From Arthrobacter sp. H35-D1 (lineage in GTDB: Bacteria; Actinomycetota; Actinomycetes; Actinomycetales; Micrococcaceae): DNA of 42,752 nucleotides. The notes beneath the pieces are model-generated. The model did no database searches and was not told the origin of the DNA. It worked only from the letters and a program-made list of their open reading frames with translations. The stretch is taken from assembly GCF_030063185.1 (NCBI RefSeq), contig NZ_JASISP010000004.1, forward strand, positions 1 to 42,752, given 5' to 3'. A program made the position numbers and the translations under genes. Below are positions 1-8,594 of the stretch, piece by piece (position 1 is the first letter of the stretch; each line of letters begins with the position of its first letter).

Positions 1-13
1 CATTGTCAGCTCC
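1..13 (-). other. Possible start codon and Shine-Dalgarno of a gene leaving the window leftward
   Basis: Bases 1-3 read on the minus strand are ATG, and 10-13 give GGAG with a 6-nt spacing. This is what the start of a leftward gene would look like. Only one codon is visible, so nothing can be said about the product. The divergent gene at 168 would then share this intergenic region. Confidence 0.4.
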
Positions 14-132
14 ATAGAAACTGGCGTACCCGACACCGCAGAACCAGACTTGAAACCACGCCGAAGCGGATGAAATCAAATGAGGCAACGTATGTGGATA
101 CGCGGAGGTTTTCTATGAGTCAACGCGCCCGG

Positions 133-161
133 TTGACGTCCAGTCCGCCCGCGCCTAGCGT
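133..161 (+). promoter_or_regulatory. Sigma-70 type promoter, leaderless arrangement
   Basis: TTGACG at 133-138 is followed by a 17-nt spacer and TAGCGT at 156-161. Six bases further is the ATG at 168. Both hexamers and the spacing fit the actinobacterial housekeeping consensus, and the transcript would begin at or next to the start codon. This fits the lack of a Shine-Dalgarno sequence before that gene. Confidence 0.6.
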
Positions 162-167
162 GGCGCC

Positions 168-728
168 ATGCGATGGGAACTACTATTTGGTGATTTGGAA
201 ACGCAAATGCAGGCAGCCTCACAGCAGGACCTGGAGCACCATATCAACGAACTGGCGCGGGTAGAGGCGGCCCGGCTGACGATGGCCGAGGCTTTGCGCG
301 GATCCGTTGGCAGCCGGCTGTCCATCGTGATGAGAACCGGAACGGCCTTTCATGGGCGGCTGTGCCGGGTGGAAACGGAGTGGGTGCTGTTGGACGAAGG
401 CAGCCGGTCAGTGCTTTTGCCGTTGGCCATGATCCAGCGGGTGCAGGGGTTGGGTACGCAACGGGCCAGGGCGCCGTCGAAAATCCCCTATACATTCGCC
501 GCCGCACTGCGCGTTCTGTCCCGCAACAGATCGGCGCTGGTGCTGGAATTGGACAGCATCCGCCCGGCCGCCTTGCGCGGAGTGATCGACGAAGTGGGCT
601 CTGACTACATCCAGCTCATGCAGCTGTCCGACGGCGTCAATCGAGACCGCGAGAATCGACAAGGAAGCGTGGTGGTGCCGACGGGCGGGCTGGTTTCCTT
701 GGCGTCGTCGCCGGACAACGAGTTCTGA
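168..728 (+). CDS. Conserved actinobacterial protein of unknown function
   Basis: A soluble 186-residue protein with no signal peptide or membrane segment. The opening, an MRWE-L-F-DLE pattern followed by a charged helix rich in Glu, Arg and Ala (residues 1-45), is typical of a conserved but uncharacterised actinobacterial family, and this is why the start at 168 was kept although ATG also occurs at 207. Residues about 47-95 and 110-170 look like two related beta-rich modules (a G-V-G-S-R-L-S-I and an N-R-S-A-L-V-L-E pattern, each followed by a G-V-I/R-V stretch). They could be small barrel folds; that is inference. There is no Shine-Dalgarno sequence, but a strong promoter sits six bases before the start, so translation is probably leaderless. 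It is convergent with the HTH gene 25 nt downstream. Function unknown. Confidence 0.75.
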   Translation: MRWELLFGDLETQMQAASQQDLEHHINELARVEAARLTMAEALRGSVGSRLSIVMRTGTAFHGRLCRVETEWVLLDEGSRSVLLPLAMIQRVQGLGTQRARAPSKIPYTFAAALRVLSRNRSALVLELDSIRPAALRGVIDEVGSDYIQLMQLSDGVNRDRENRQGSVVVPTGGLVSLASSPDNEF

Positions 729-753
729 CCGCCGACAGTGCAGCGGGCGGGCG

Positions 754-972
754 TCAACGGCCGGGTGTTGAATTCTCGGCATCCAGCATGGCACGGGCCG
801 CAGCGTGGCGGTCCTCGATGAATTGCTCGAACTTTGCCGCATCCACGCGCCATTGCCCGCGGCCGCCAATTTGGAACGCGGGCAGTTCGCCGCTGTGGAC
901 AAGTGCATAGCAGGCGGCGGCGGAGATTTGCAGTTGTTCGGCAACGTCGGCCAATGTCAGGAAACGAGGCAT
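754..972 (-). CDS. Small helix-turn-helix protein, excisionase/BldC (MerR-like) family
   Basis: A 72-residue protein that is essentially one winged helix-turn-helix domain. LTLADVAEQLQIS forms the first helices, the A-CYALVHSGELPAFQIGG segment the recognition helix and wing, then GQWRV-AAKFEQFIE. This is the common actinobacterial excisionase-type DNA-binding family that includes BldC. The reading frame extends upstream to 1038, but the ATG at 972 is preferred because the domain begins right after it and AAGGGGG lies about 11 nt upstream; the extra 22 residues have no family counterpart. It probably acts as a small transcriptional regulator or nucleoid-associated protein; the target is unknown. 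It is transcribed away from the SAF gene, so the 973-1231 interval may be a shared control region. Confidence 0.8.
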   Translation of the reverse strand: MPRFLTLADVAEQLQISAAACYALVHSGELPAFQIGGRGQWRVDAAKFEQFIEDRHAAARAMLDAENSTPGR

Positions 973-1019
973 GCAACCATTATCCCCCTTTTGACCACCT
1001 TTGACGAGATTCGTGAAAG

Positions 1020-1056
1020 ATATCCACAGGTCCGGCAATGCCGCTCGTTGTCCACA
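1020..1056 (+). promoter_or_regulatory. Pair of DnaA-box-like 9-mers
   Basis: TTGTCCACA at 1048-1056 matches the high-GC actinobacterial DnaA-box consensus exactly. ATATCCACA at 1020-1028 differs from TTATCCACA at one position. Both are in the same orientation, 28 bp apart, between the HTH gene and the SAF/ATPase pair. No AT-rich unwinding element or dnaA/dnaN gene is nearby, so this is not an origin; a DnaA-controlled promoter or a titration site is the more likely reading. Confidence 0.4.
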
Positions 1057-1231
1057 GATTCAGCCTGCATCGGCACAAGGTCTTTCCACCGGAGCGAAGA
1101 GGCGGTAGAAATGGTAGACGGCGGCAGGGCGCACAGGCAACGCGCGCACGGCGGCCCACACTGGATGCGACGGCGGATCCTTCGACAGGGCCGGCAGCAC
1201 GTGGTGGCACGATCCCGTAGGGGGAGGAACC

Positions 1232-1873
1232 ATGACGATGGAAGGGCGAGGGCCAGCCCCTCGACTGAAGAAGCCGACGTGGAAAGATCCCAGGCTCTTG
1301 ATTGGCATACTGCTGGTTCTGGCCTCCGTTGCAGGTGTCGTGGCGCTGGTGGGAAATGCCGAAAAGACCGTGCCAATGTATGCGGCACGGGATGCGTTGG
1401 TGGTGGGCCAGAAGATCAATGCCGGCTCCTTCACCATCGTCCACGTCCAGTTGGGGGAGGCCAGCGGTCAGTATTTGGACCCAGCTGAGGAGCTGGTGGA
1501 GAACGCTGTCGCAGTGCGCATGGTGCCCAAGGGCGAAATTGTGCCCCGCTCAAGCATCGGTCGCACCGACGCCCTTGATCGCAAGCCCGTCTCCGTAACC
1601 ATTGAGGAGCCCCTGCCGAAGGAAGTCATCGCCGGCACGCACGTCGACGTGTGGGTTTCGCTGCCTGATGAGCGAAACGGCTTCCAGGCTCCGGTGCTCA
1701 TGCTGCCGGGTGCGGAGGTTGCAGCCTTGAATGTCGCCGCCTCCTCACTTGGCTCCAGCAAAAACATGCAGTTGATGGTCCTTGTCACGGACGCGCAGAT
1801 GCCGAAGTTCATCGGTGCCGTCGCCAACAAAGCCAAGATCTCCGTCGTGTGGAACCCCGGGGCCGCCCCGTGA
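1232..1873 (+). CDS. SAF-domain membrane protein, CpaB/RcpC-like
   Basis: A 213-residue protein with a short basic cytoplasmic N-terminus, one membrane span (residues about 22-43) and an extracytoplasmic SAF domain (about 48-115, with the AARDALVVGQKI start and the MVPKGEIVPRSSIG motif). The remaining C-terminal half is beta-rich, as in CpaB/RcpC proteins that assemble Flp/Tad pili. The start is supported by a strong GGGGGAGG sequence at 1219-1227. The stop overlaps the GTG of the following CpaE-like ATPase by 4 nt, so the two are translationally coupled. No TadA, TadB, TadC or pilin gene follows, so a role in pilus assembly is only a family-level suggestion; a pair working with a Tad system encoded elsewhere is possible. 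Confidence 0.8.
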   Translation: MTMEGRGPAPRLKKPTWKDPRLLIGILLVLASVAGVVALVGNAEKTVPMYAARDALVVGQKINAGSFTIVHVQLGEASGQYLDPAEELVENAVAVRMVPKGEIVPRSSIGRTDALDRKPVSVTIEEPLPKEVIAGTHVDVWVSLPDERNGFQAPVLMLPGAEVAALNVAASSLGSSKNMQLMVLVTDAQMPKFIGAVANKAKISVVWNPGAAP

Positions 1874-3558
1874 AGCCGGTGACTGTCATTGCAGTGGGGG
1901 ATACGGAAGCGGCCGTCGTTGAAGAGCTCGCGCAGCAGCAAGGGCGGCTGCACATTGTGCGGCGCTGCCCGGAACTGCCCGAATTGCTGGCTGCCTGCCA
2001 GAGCGGGTTGGCACAAGTGGCGTTCGTCGCCGGATTCTCCGGCGACTTGACTGCAACTCTTGTGGACAGGCTGACAGCTGTCGGCGTGAGTGTCGTGGCG
2101 GTCGCAGACTCGCCCGAGGAAGCACGGCGGCTGCGAGGCATCGGTGCCACACCCGTCGCCGCGCGCGTTGCGGCAACTTCGCTGGTTGGGGTGGTTTGCG
2201 CCGCAGTTGAGGACCGCCGCCACCCTGGCCATTCCGGCTATGCAGTTGCGTCCGCCGAAGCGGCTCTTCCGCCGGGCAGGGCAGTGCCCACGGACCACAC
2301 CGGGGTGGCGGCGCCACTACACAACAACGCTGCAGGGGACGGCGACAACGGCGGCAACAACGCCGGGCCCGGGCACCAGACGGACTCCACGGGCGGAAGC
2401 CCGCCTGAACCCGACGCCGGAGACGACGATGCCAGCGGGACAGGAAACGAAAATGCGGCTGAGCCGCCAGAGAACAACCTCCACCTCCGCCGACCAGAAA
2501 AGGTGGGCGAAGACGGGTCGCCGCCGCAGGACTCGAGCCAGCCAGAAAGAACTGCAAGCTGGAGGGCGATGATCACCGCCAACCTGCGTCCGGGCAGGAA
2601 CAGGGACAGCGACCGAGAAGCGGACCAAGCCGGGGCATCAAGGCGGAAATTAAGGAAGCAGGGGTCCAGCCCCGCCGCACCGTCCACCAAACCTGCCGTC
2701 CCCGGCAGGATTGTGGCGGTGTGGGGGCCGATCGGCTCCCCGGGAAGGACCACCGTGGCCATCAACCTGGCAGCCGAACAAGCAGCTGCCGGCCGAAGGG
2801 TCATGCTGATCGACGCGGACAGCTACGGTTCCAGCATTGCCGCCACCTTGGGATTGTTGGATGAATCGGCGTCTTTTGCCCAGGCGTGCCGCGCAGCGGA
2901 TCAAGGGGCGCTGTCCCCTGCCGCACTGGCAAAAATCACCACTGAGCTAGTCTTTTCCGGAGGAACATTTTCACTGCTGACCGGACTCACGCGGGCGGAC
3001 AGGTGGCCGGAATTGCGGGCAGCCGCCGTCGAACGGGTCCTGGGGCTGGCCCGGGGCATGGCCGAACTGGTGGTGGTGGACTGTGGCTTTGGGTTGGAGA
3101 ACGACGAAGAACTCAGCTACGACACTGTGGCCCCTCGGCGCAACGCAGCCACCTTGGCGGTGCTTTCACAGGCGGAGCTGATTTATGCCGTCGGCAACAG
3201 TGACCCGGTGGGCATTCCGCGCTTGATCAAGGGGCTGAGCGAGCTGGCCGAGGCGTGCCCTGGCGCCGATGTGCGTGTGGTGGCCAACAAAGTGCGCCGC
3301 AAGGCTGTGGGCAGCTCCCCTGAGAAGGCGCTCGCACAGGCTTGGGACCGCTTCGGCCCGGCGATGGGCATCAGCCATTTCCTGCCGTGGGACCCGGAGC
3401 TGACGGACAAGGCCCTGCTGGAGGGTCGGCTGCTTTTGGAGATTGCCCCTGATGCGCCGCTGCGCAGGGCCATTCGGGACATCACTTGTGCAGCTGACCA
3501 ACAGAAGTCAAAAGTTGCTGTAGCAAAAGCCACTGCAAAGCTTGAAGTTCAAGGCTAG
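1870..3558 (+). CDS. CpaE/ParA-like P-loop ATPase
   Basis: A 562-residue protein in three parts: an N-terminal receiver-like domain (about 1-125, opening VTVIAVGDTEAAVVEEL), a long disordered linker rich in Gly, Asn, Asp and Pro (about 140-275), and a ParA/MinD-type ATPase (about 280-555). The P-loop is GPIGSPGRTT (residues 286-295): the deviant-Walker signature lysine is absent and Arg293 occupies the usual lysine position, a form common in actinobacterial CpaE-like proteins. LIDADSYGSS (about 313-322) is the Walker A' region and VVDCGFGL the Walker B. The frame is open from ATG 1849, but GTG 1870 gives the usual 4-nt GTGA overlap with the SAF gene and is preferred. CpaE proteins localise Tad machinery at the pole; with no other Tad gene in view the partner is unknown. 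Confidence 0.8.
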   Translation: MKPVTVIAVGDTEAAVVEELAQQQGRLHIVRRCPELPELLAACQSGLAQVAFVAGFSGDLTATLVDRLTAVGVSVVAVADSPEEARRLRGIGATPVAARVAATSLVGVVCAAVEDRRHPGHSGYAVASAEAALPPGRAVPTDHTGVAAPLHNNAAGDGDNGGNNAGPGHQTDSTGGSPPEPDAGDDDASGTGNENAAEPPENNLHLRRPEKVGEDGSPPQDSSQPERTASWRAMITANLRPGRNRDSDREADQAGASRRKLRKQGSSPAAPSTKPAVPGRIVAVWGPIGSPGRTTVAINLAAEQAAAGRRVMLIDADSYGSSIAATLGLLDESASFAQACRAADQGALSPAALAKITTELVFSGGTFSLLTGLTRADRWPELRAAAVERVLGLARGMAELVVVDCGFGLENDEELSYDTVAPRRNAATLAVLSQAELIYAVGNSDPVGIPRLIKGLSELAEACPGADVRVVANKVRRKAVGSSPEKALAQAWDRFGPAMGISHFLPWDPELTDKALLEGRLLLEIAPDAPLRRAIRDITCAADQQKSKVAVAKATAKLEVQG

Positions 3559-3564
3559 GCTCAA

Positions 3565-3594
3565 GTGACGGATCGCAATGAAGCGGTCTAAACT
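3565..3594 (+). promoter_or_regulatory. Candidate promoter for the glutamate dehydrogenase gene
   Basis: GTGACG at 3565-3570 and TAAACT at 3589-3594 are separated by 18 nt in the 59-nt gap before the gene. A Shine-Dalgarno GGAGG lies at 3603-3607, 10 nt before the ATG. The -10 is good and the -35 only fair. Reading through from the ATPase gene is also possible. Confidence 0.4.
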
Positions 3595-3617
3595 TTTTTG
3601 ACGGAGGCGTTATTTTC

Positions 3618-6600
3618 ATGTCATCGCACACAAGCAGCCACGAGCCTGAACAGAACCAAACCAGGTACGGCGGCCAGTCATTCTTGGATGACTATTTTGT
3701 GCAACTATCCGAAGAAGACGCGGGCACTTATGACACCGAACGGTTGAGCGCCAGGGCCTGGGCCCACCAGGAGCTGGCAGCCAATCGCAGCCCGGGCGAG
3801 GCCAACCTGGAAATCCGTGATGAGCGCGACGCCAGCGTCGTTTACATCGTCACCGATGACATGCCATTCCTTGTCGACTCGGTTAGCGCAGAGCTGGTGC
3901 GGCAGGACATGGCCATCCACCTGGTCACCCACCCCGTCTTTGTAGTCGCCAGGGACAAGACCAGCAACGACCTGACAAAGGTGACAAAGGTTCCTTCGCA
4001 TGCCGGCGTGGCCAGCGGCGACACCTCCGCACTGCCCAACATTGCCTACCTCCTCGGGGATGGCGAAAACAGCTCCTTCCTGGAATCATGGATTGCCGTT
4101 CAAATCCCCAAAACCAGTGCGCCTGAGAAGGAAGCTCTGCTTGCGGGAATAGCCAAGGTCCTCACAGACGTCCGAGCTGCTGTTGAAGACTGGCCGGCCA
4201 TGCGCGAGAAAGCCCTGAGCAGGGCAGAGATTCTGGCCTCCGTGCTTTCCGGGGAATCCTTGGTGGACCTGCGCGAAGCCGAAGATCTCCTGCACTGGAT
4301 GGAAGCGGACAACTTCGCCTTCCTGGGCTACCGGGAATACGACCTTGAGAAGCGCGACGGCGAAGACGTCCTTGTCAACCGCGAAGGCAGCGGGTTGGGC
4401 CTGCTGCGGGACGGCTCCGGCCACCCGACGGTGCAGCACCTGACCAAGACGGGACGGCGCAAGGCCCGCGAGAAGCGTGTCTTGGTGATCACCAAAGCCA
4501 ACTCCCGCTCCACGGTGCACCGTGGCGCCTACTTTGACTACATTGGTGTGAAGTCCTTTGACTCCCAAGGCAATGTCAACGGCGAGCAGCGCTTCATCGG
4601 GCTGTTTGCCAGCGCGGTCTACACCGGCTCGGTACGGAATATCCCCGTGGTGCGCGAAAAGGTTGATGCCGTGCTGCGACACTTTGGCTTCCCGCCCAAC
4701 TCACACTCCGGCAAGGACCTGTTTGCCGTCCTGGACACCTATCCTCGCGACGAACTCTTCCAAATCGAAGTTGACGACCTGATCGAGATCGCCGAGGGCA
4801 TCCTCCGGCTGGCCGAACGCCGTCGCACGCGCTTGTTTTTGCGACCGGACATCTATGGCCGTTTCATGTCCGCACTGGTTTACATTCCCCGCGACCGGTA
4901 TACAACGGCCGTGCGCCACCGCATTGAGCGGGAGCTGATGCGCACCTTCGACGCCAGCTCCATTGACTTTGAAGCCCGCATGAGCGAATCAGCGCTGGCC
5001 CGGTTGTTCTTCCGCATCCGGCTGCCCAAGGACTACATTGTCTCTGCCGAGCTGCATGCCGCGGAGCTGGAACAGCGTCTTGTTCGGGCGGCACGTTCCT
5101 GGCCCGAAGGGATCGCCCAAGTGCTGCGCGACTCCCGCCACCTGGATGTGGCCGACCCGCTTGTCACCAAATGGTCCGACGCCTTCCCGGCCGGCTACCG
5201 GGTGGACTTTGAAGTGGAGGAGGCGCTGGCCGACATTGCCCGCTTTGAGAGCTTCGACGCCGACTACAAGGCTGTGGTTGCTGCCGGCCTGGCACCGAAC
5301 CAGTGTCCTCCCGGCATGCACGTTTATCTCCCGGCAGGCACCGGTGCGTTGCTGGAAGAGGACGCGCGCGTCAAGCTGTACATGGCACACCCGAAAAGCT
5401 TGAGCAAGATTGTGCCGTTCTTCCACAATCTTGGGCTTGAAGTCCTGGACGAGCGCCCCTTTGAAATTGAGACAGCCGATAAACGCGACTTTTTCCTCTA
5501 CGACCTGGGCCTGAAGTATCCCCAGGGGGTTGACCCGCTGGCGACGGCGGAACTGCTCACCGAAGCATTTGGGGCCGCCATCACGGGCAAAAGCGAATCG
5601 GACCACTTTGACATGCTGGTGCTCACCGAAGGCATGCCGTGGCGCCAAATCGTGATCCTGCGCGCGTACGCCAAGTACATGCGCCAGATTGGAAACACCA
5701 ACTCCTTCGGCTTCATCGCCGACACGCTTTTGCAAAATGTGGCCGTGACAAGGGGGCTCGTTGAACTGTTTGAGGCCCGGTTCGACCCCGCTGTCGACGC
5801 AACGGCCAGGCCCGGCTTGCAAGCCGAGATCCACGAGCGGCTCAACGCCGCACTGGAGGACGTCCCCACCTTGGACGCGGACAGGATCCTGCGCACCTTC
5901 GCCAACCTCATCGACGCCACCCTGCGCACCAACTTTCATCGCGACCGGGCATACCTGAGCCTGAAACTCGATCCCTCCGCCATCAATGGCTTGCCCGCCC
6001 CGCGGCCCATGTTCGAGATCTGGGTGTACTCCCCGCAGGTGGAAGGCAGCCACTTGCGTTTTGGCAAGGTGTCCCGAGGTGGTTTGCGCTGGTCGGATCG
6101 TCGTGAGGACTTCCGCACCGAGGTGCTGGGCCTTGTGAAGGCGCAGACGGTCAAAAACGCCGTCATTGTTCCCACCGGCGCCAAGGGCGGCTTCTTCGCC
6201 AAGGCGCTGCCCAACCCTGCAATCGACCGTGGCGCATGGTTGGAAGAGGGTCGGGAAAGCTACAAAATGTTCATTCGCGGCCTGCTCGATGTCACGGACA
6301 ATCTCAAGGCCACCGCCGAGGGTGAAGTGGTGGTTCCGCCGGAGAATGTGGTCCGTCATGATGCCGACGACAGCTACCTGGTGGTCGCCGCGGACAAGGG
6401 CACGGCATCTTTTTCCGACACCGCCAATGCCATCTCCGCCGAATACGGCTTCTGGCTCGGGGACGCTTTCGCCTCGGGCGGCTCGGTTGGCTACGACCAC
6501 AAGGACATGGGTATCACCGCCCGCGGCGCGTGGGAGTCGGTCAAGCGGCACTTTAGCGAGTTCGACGTGGACACCCAGACCCAAGCGTTCACGGCAGTGG

Positions 6601-8492
6601 GTGTCGGGGACATGTCGGGGGATGTCTTTGGCAACGGCATGCTGCGCACCCGCCACGTGCGCCTTGTCGCGGCGTTTGACCACCGCGACATCTTCCTTGA
6701 TCCGAACCCCGATGCGTCGGCGTCCTTTGACGAGCGCCAGCGCCTGTACGACCTGCCGCGCTCCTCTTGGCAGGACTACAATGAGGAGCTCATCAGCGAG
6801 GGTGGCGGCGTGTTCTCACGCACGCTGAAGTCAATCCCCATCTCCGCCGAAGTCCGCGCTGCGCTGGGGTTGCCCGAGGGAACCCAAAAGCTCAGCCCGC
6901 CGGAACTGCTGCGTGCGGTGCTTTTGGCGCCGACGGACCTGCTGTACAACGGTGGCATCGGCACCTACATCAAGGCCAGCACCGAATCCAACGCCGATGT
7001 GGGGGACAAGACCAACGACTCCATCCGGGTGGACGGTGCGGATCTGCGAGTGAAGATCATTGGCGAAGGCGGGAACCTCGGCATGACCCAGCGAGGCCGT
7101 GTCGAGGCAGCCCTGCACGGGGTCATCCTCAACACCGACGCCATTGACAATTCAGCCGGCGTTGACTGTTCCGACCATGAAGTGAACATCAAAATCTTCG
7201 TTGACAGGATGGTCGTGGCAGGAAAGCTGGATCCGGCCGAGCGCACCGAGTTCCTGATGTCCATGACAGATGAAATCGGGCAGTTGGTGCTTGAAGACAA
7301 TATTGAGCAAAACATCCTGTTGCTCAATGACCGCCAGAACGTGGTTGAAGCAAGTCCCAGCTTCGAGCGCTTCATGGACTGGTTGGAGGAATGCGCCGAC
7401 CTTGACCGCGAGCTGGAGGCGCTGCCCAGCAATGCCGTGTTGCGGGAACGTGTGGCTGCAGGGCAGGGGCTCACCTCCCCGGAACTGGCCGTGCTGCTGG
7501 CCTACGCCAAGATGGAATTGGCCTCTTCGTTGGCCAAGAGCGACTTGGCCAACGACCCGTGGTTCAAGTCGACGTTGCGGCGCTACTTCCCGGCTCAGGT
7601 GGCGGACCGTTTCGATGCCGAGCTCGACAGCCACCCGCTGCGGAAGGAGATCATTGCCACCGTGGTGGCCAATGACATGGTGAACCTCGGCGGCATCACC
7701 TTCGTCTTCCGGGCCTTGGAGGAAACTTCGGCCAGCGAGGTCGCCATTGCCAAGGCCTTTGTGGCACTGCACGAGATCTTTGACATGGACTCCATGCGCT
7801 CGGCGTTGCGGGAGCTGCCGCCGAGCTTCCCCACCGGGCAGTGGTGCGATGTCCAGCTGGACATGCGCCGCCACCTGGACCGGTCCGTGCGCTGGCTGCT
7901 CAATGAAGGCACCGGAGCGCAAGAGATCGAGGATGTGGTGAAGCGCTTCAGGCCGGTGGTCGGCAGTCTTGGTGCTCGCATGGACGACTTCCTCCAAGGA
8001 GTCGACGCCGAACGCGTCGCCAGCTGGTACGGCCGTGCCGAAGCCGTCGACATGCCCACGACCCTGGGGCGCCGCTGGGCGGAACTTTTTGAGACGTTCC
8101 CGCTCCTTGACGTGGCCAAGGTCAGCGAAGGCCTGGGGCAACCCCAGGCCGCCGTTGCCAGTGTGTATTATGCGCTGTACAACCGCTACAGCGTGGACGC
8201 GTTGCTGGACCGCATCACGTCGCTGCCGCGCAAGGACAGGTGGCAGGCCCTGGCCCGCGCGGCCTTGCGCGACGACCTGTATGCGACCATTGCCGACATG
8301 GTGCGCAATGTCATGGACAGCACCACCCCCGGCGCCGGCCCGCTGGAACGGATTGAGGAATGGGAAGCGCAGAACGAGGAGCAACTGGCCCGGTCCATGC
8401 GCATGTTTGCCGAAGTCAACGCCCTTGAACAAGACGACATGGCGTCGTTGTCTGTAGCATTGAGGCTCTTGCGTTCGATCGTGCGGCGTTAA
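3618..8492 (+). CDS. NAD-specific glutamate dehydrogenase, large 180-kDa type
   Basis: A 1624-residue protein of the large NAD-GDH class (about 1600 residues is normal), which interconverts glutamate and 2-oxoglutarate plus ammonia in the cytoplasm and usually works in the catabolic direction. The N-terminal half (about 1-780) is the regulatory part with ACT-like folds. The catalytic core begins near residue 820 with GGLRWSDRREDFRTEVLGL, followed by the active-site AKGGFF motif (about 855-860). The dinucleotide-binding GVGDMSGDVFGNGML lies near 994-1008. The C-terminal helical region (about 1250-1624) is complete. No frameshift is seen. The next gene begins 102 nt downstream after a strong hairpin. 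In mycobacteria the homologous enzyme is controlled by the GarA FHA protein; no garA is present here. Confidence 0.95.
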   Translation: MSSHTSSHEPEQNQTRYGGQSFLDDYFVQLSEEDAGTYDTERLSARAWAHQELAANRSPGEANLEIRDERDASVVYIVTDDMPFLVDSVSAELVRQDMAIHLVTHPVFVVARDKTSNDLTKVTKVPSHAGVASGDTSALPNIAYLLGDGENSSFLESWIAVQIPKTSAPEKEALLAGIAKVLTDVRAAVEDWPAMREKALSRAEILASVLSGESLVDLREAEDLLHWMEADNFAFLGYREYDLEKRDGEDVLVNREGSGLGLLRDGSGHPTVQHLTKTGRRKAREKRVLVITKANSRSTVHRGAYFDYIGVKSFDSQGNVNGEQRFIGLFASAVYTGSVRNIPVVREKVDAVLRHFGFPPNSHSGKDLFAVLDTYPRDELFQIEVDDLIEIAEGILRLAERRRTRLFLRPDIYGRFMSALVYIPRDRYTTAVRHRIERELMRTFDASSIDFEARMSESALARLFFRIRLPKDYIVSAELHAAELEQRLVRAARSWPEGIAQVLRDSRHLDVADPLVTKWSDAFPAGYRVDFEVEEALADIARFESFDADYKAVVAAGLAPNQCPPGMHVYLPAGTGALLEEDARVKLYMAHPKSLSKIVPFFHNLGLEVLDERPFEIETADKRDFFLYDLGLKYPQGVDPLATAELLTEAFGAAITGKSESDHFDMLVLTEGMPWRQIVILRAYAKYMRQIGNTNSFGFIADTLLQNVAVTRGLVELFEARFDPAVDATARPGLQAEIHERLNAALEDVPTLDADRILRTFANLIDATLRTNFHRDRAYLSLKLDPSAINGLPAPRPMFEIWVYSPQVEGSHLRFGKVSRGGLRWSDRREDFRTEVLGLVKAQTVKNAVIVPTGAKGGFFAKALPNPAIDRGAWLEEGRESYKMFIRGLLDVTDNLKATAEGEVVVPPENVVRHDADDSYLVVAADKGTASFSDTANAISAEYGFWLGDAFASGGSVGYDHKDMGITARGAWESVKRHFSEFDVDTQTQAFTAVGVGDMSGDVFGNGMLRTRHVRLVAAFDHRDIFLDPNPDASASFDERQRLYDLPRSSWQDYNEELISEGGGVFSRTLKSIPISAEVRAALGLPEGTQKLSPPELLRAVLLAPTDLLYNGGIGTYIKASTESNADVGDKTNDSIRVDGADLRVKIIGEGGNLGMTQRGRVEAALHGVILNTDAIDNSAGVDCSDHEVNIKIFVDRMVVAGKLDPAERTEFLMSMTDEIGQLVLEDNIEQNILLLNDRQNVVEASPSFERFMDWLEECADLDRELEALPSNAVLRERVAAGQGLTSPELAVLLAYAKMELASSLAKSDLANDPWFKSTLRRYFPAQVADRFDAELDSHPLRKEIIATVVANDMVNLGGITFVFRALEETSASEVAIAKAFVALHEIFDMDSMRSALRELPPSFPTGQWCDVQLDMRRHLDRSVRWLLNEGTGAQEIEDVVKRFRPVVGSLGARMDDFLQGVDAERVASWYGRAEAVDMPTTLGRRWAELFETFPLLDVAKVSEGLGQPQAAVASVYYALYNRYSVDALLDRITSLPRKDRWQALARAALRDDLYATIADMVRNVMDSTTPGAGPLERIEEWEAQNEEQLARSMRMFAEVNALEQDDMASLSVALRLLRSIVRR

Positions 8493-8495
8493 AGC

Positions 8496-8527
8496 CACAG
8501 CCTTGTGAGGCTGTGCCAGCGGCACAG
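8496..8527 (+). other. Two mutually exclusive hairpins downstream of the dehydrogenase gene
   Basis: GGCTGTGCC at 8509-8517 can pair either with the upstream CACAGCC (8496-8502) or with the downstream GGCACAG (8521-8527), but not with both. The terminator-like hairpin at 8542-8572 follows. The arrangement resembles an attenuator, but no leader peptide or known ligand motif is seen. Confidence 0.35.
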
Positions 8528-8541
8528 TTGCAACAGCCTAT

Positions 8542-8583
8542 GCGGTGCCCGCCTGCCACAGGCGGGCACCGCCACCCATTTTT
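8542..8583 (+). terminator. Terminator-like hairpin between gdh and pdtaS
   Basis: A perfect 14-bp GC-rich stem (8542-8555 with 8559-8572) with a 3-nt loop, followed after six bases by a run of five T at 8579-8583. It ends about 11 nt before the Shine-Dalgarno GAGGAG (8584-8589) of the kinase gene, so besides ending dehydrogenase transcripts it could limit read-through into pdtaS. Confidence 0.55.
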
Positions 8584-8594
8584 GAGGAGCCAGC

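Noticed and set aside
1020-1056. Reading the DnaA-like boxes as a replication origin
   Set aside because: Only two boxes, no AT-rich element, and no dnaA, dnaN, rpmH or gyrB nearby.
4989-6683. 564-codon minus-strand frame within the glutamate dehydrogenase gene
   Set aside because: A shadow of a gene with conserved catalytic motifs; His/Gln/Val-rich composition is typical of antisense reading in GC-rich genes.
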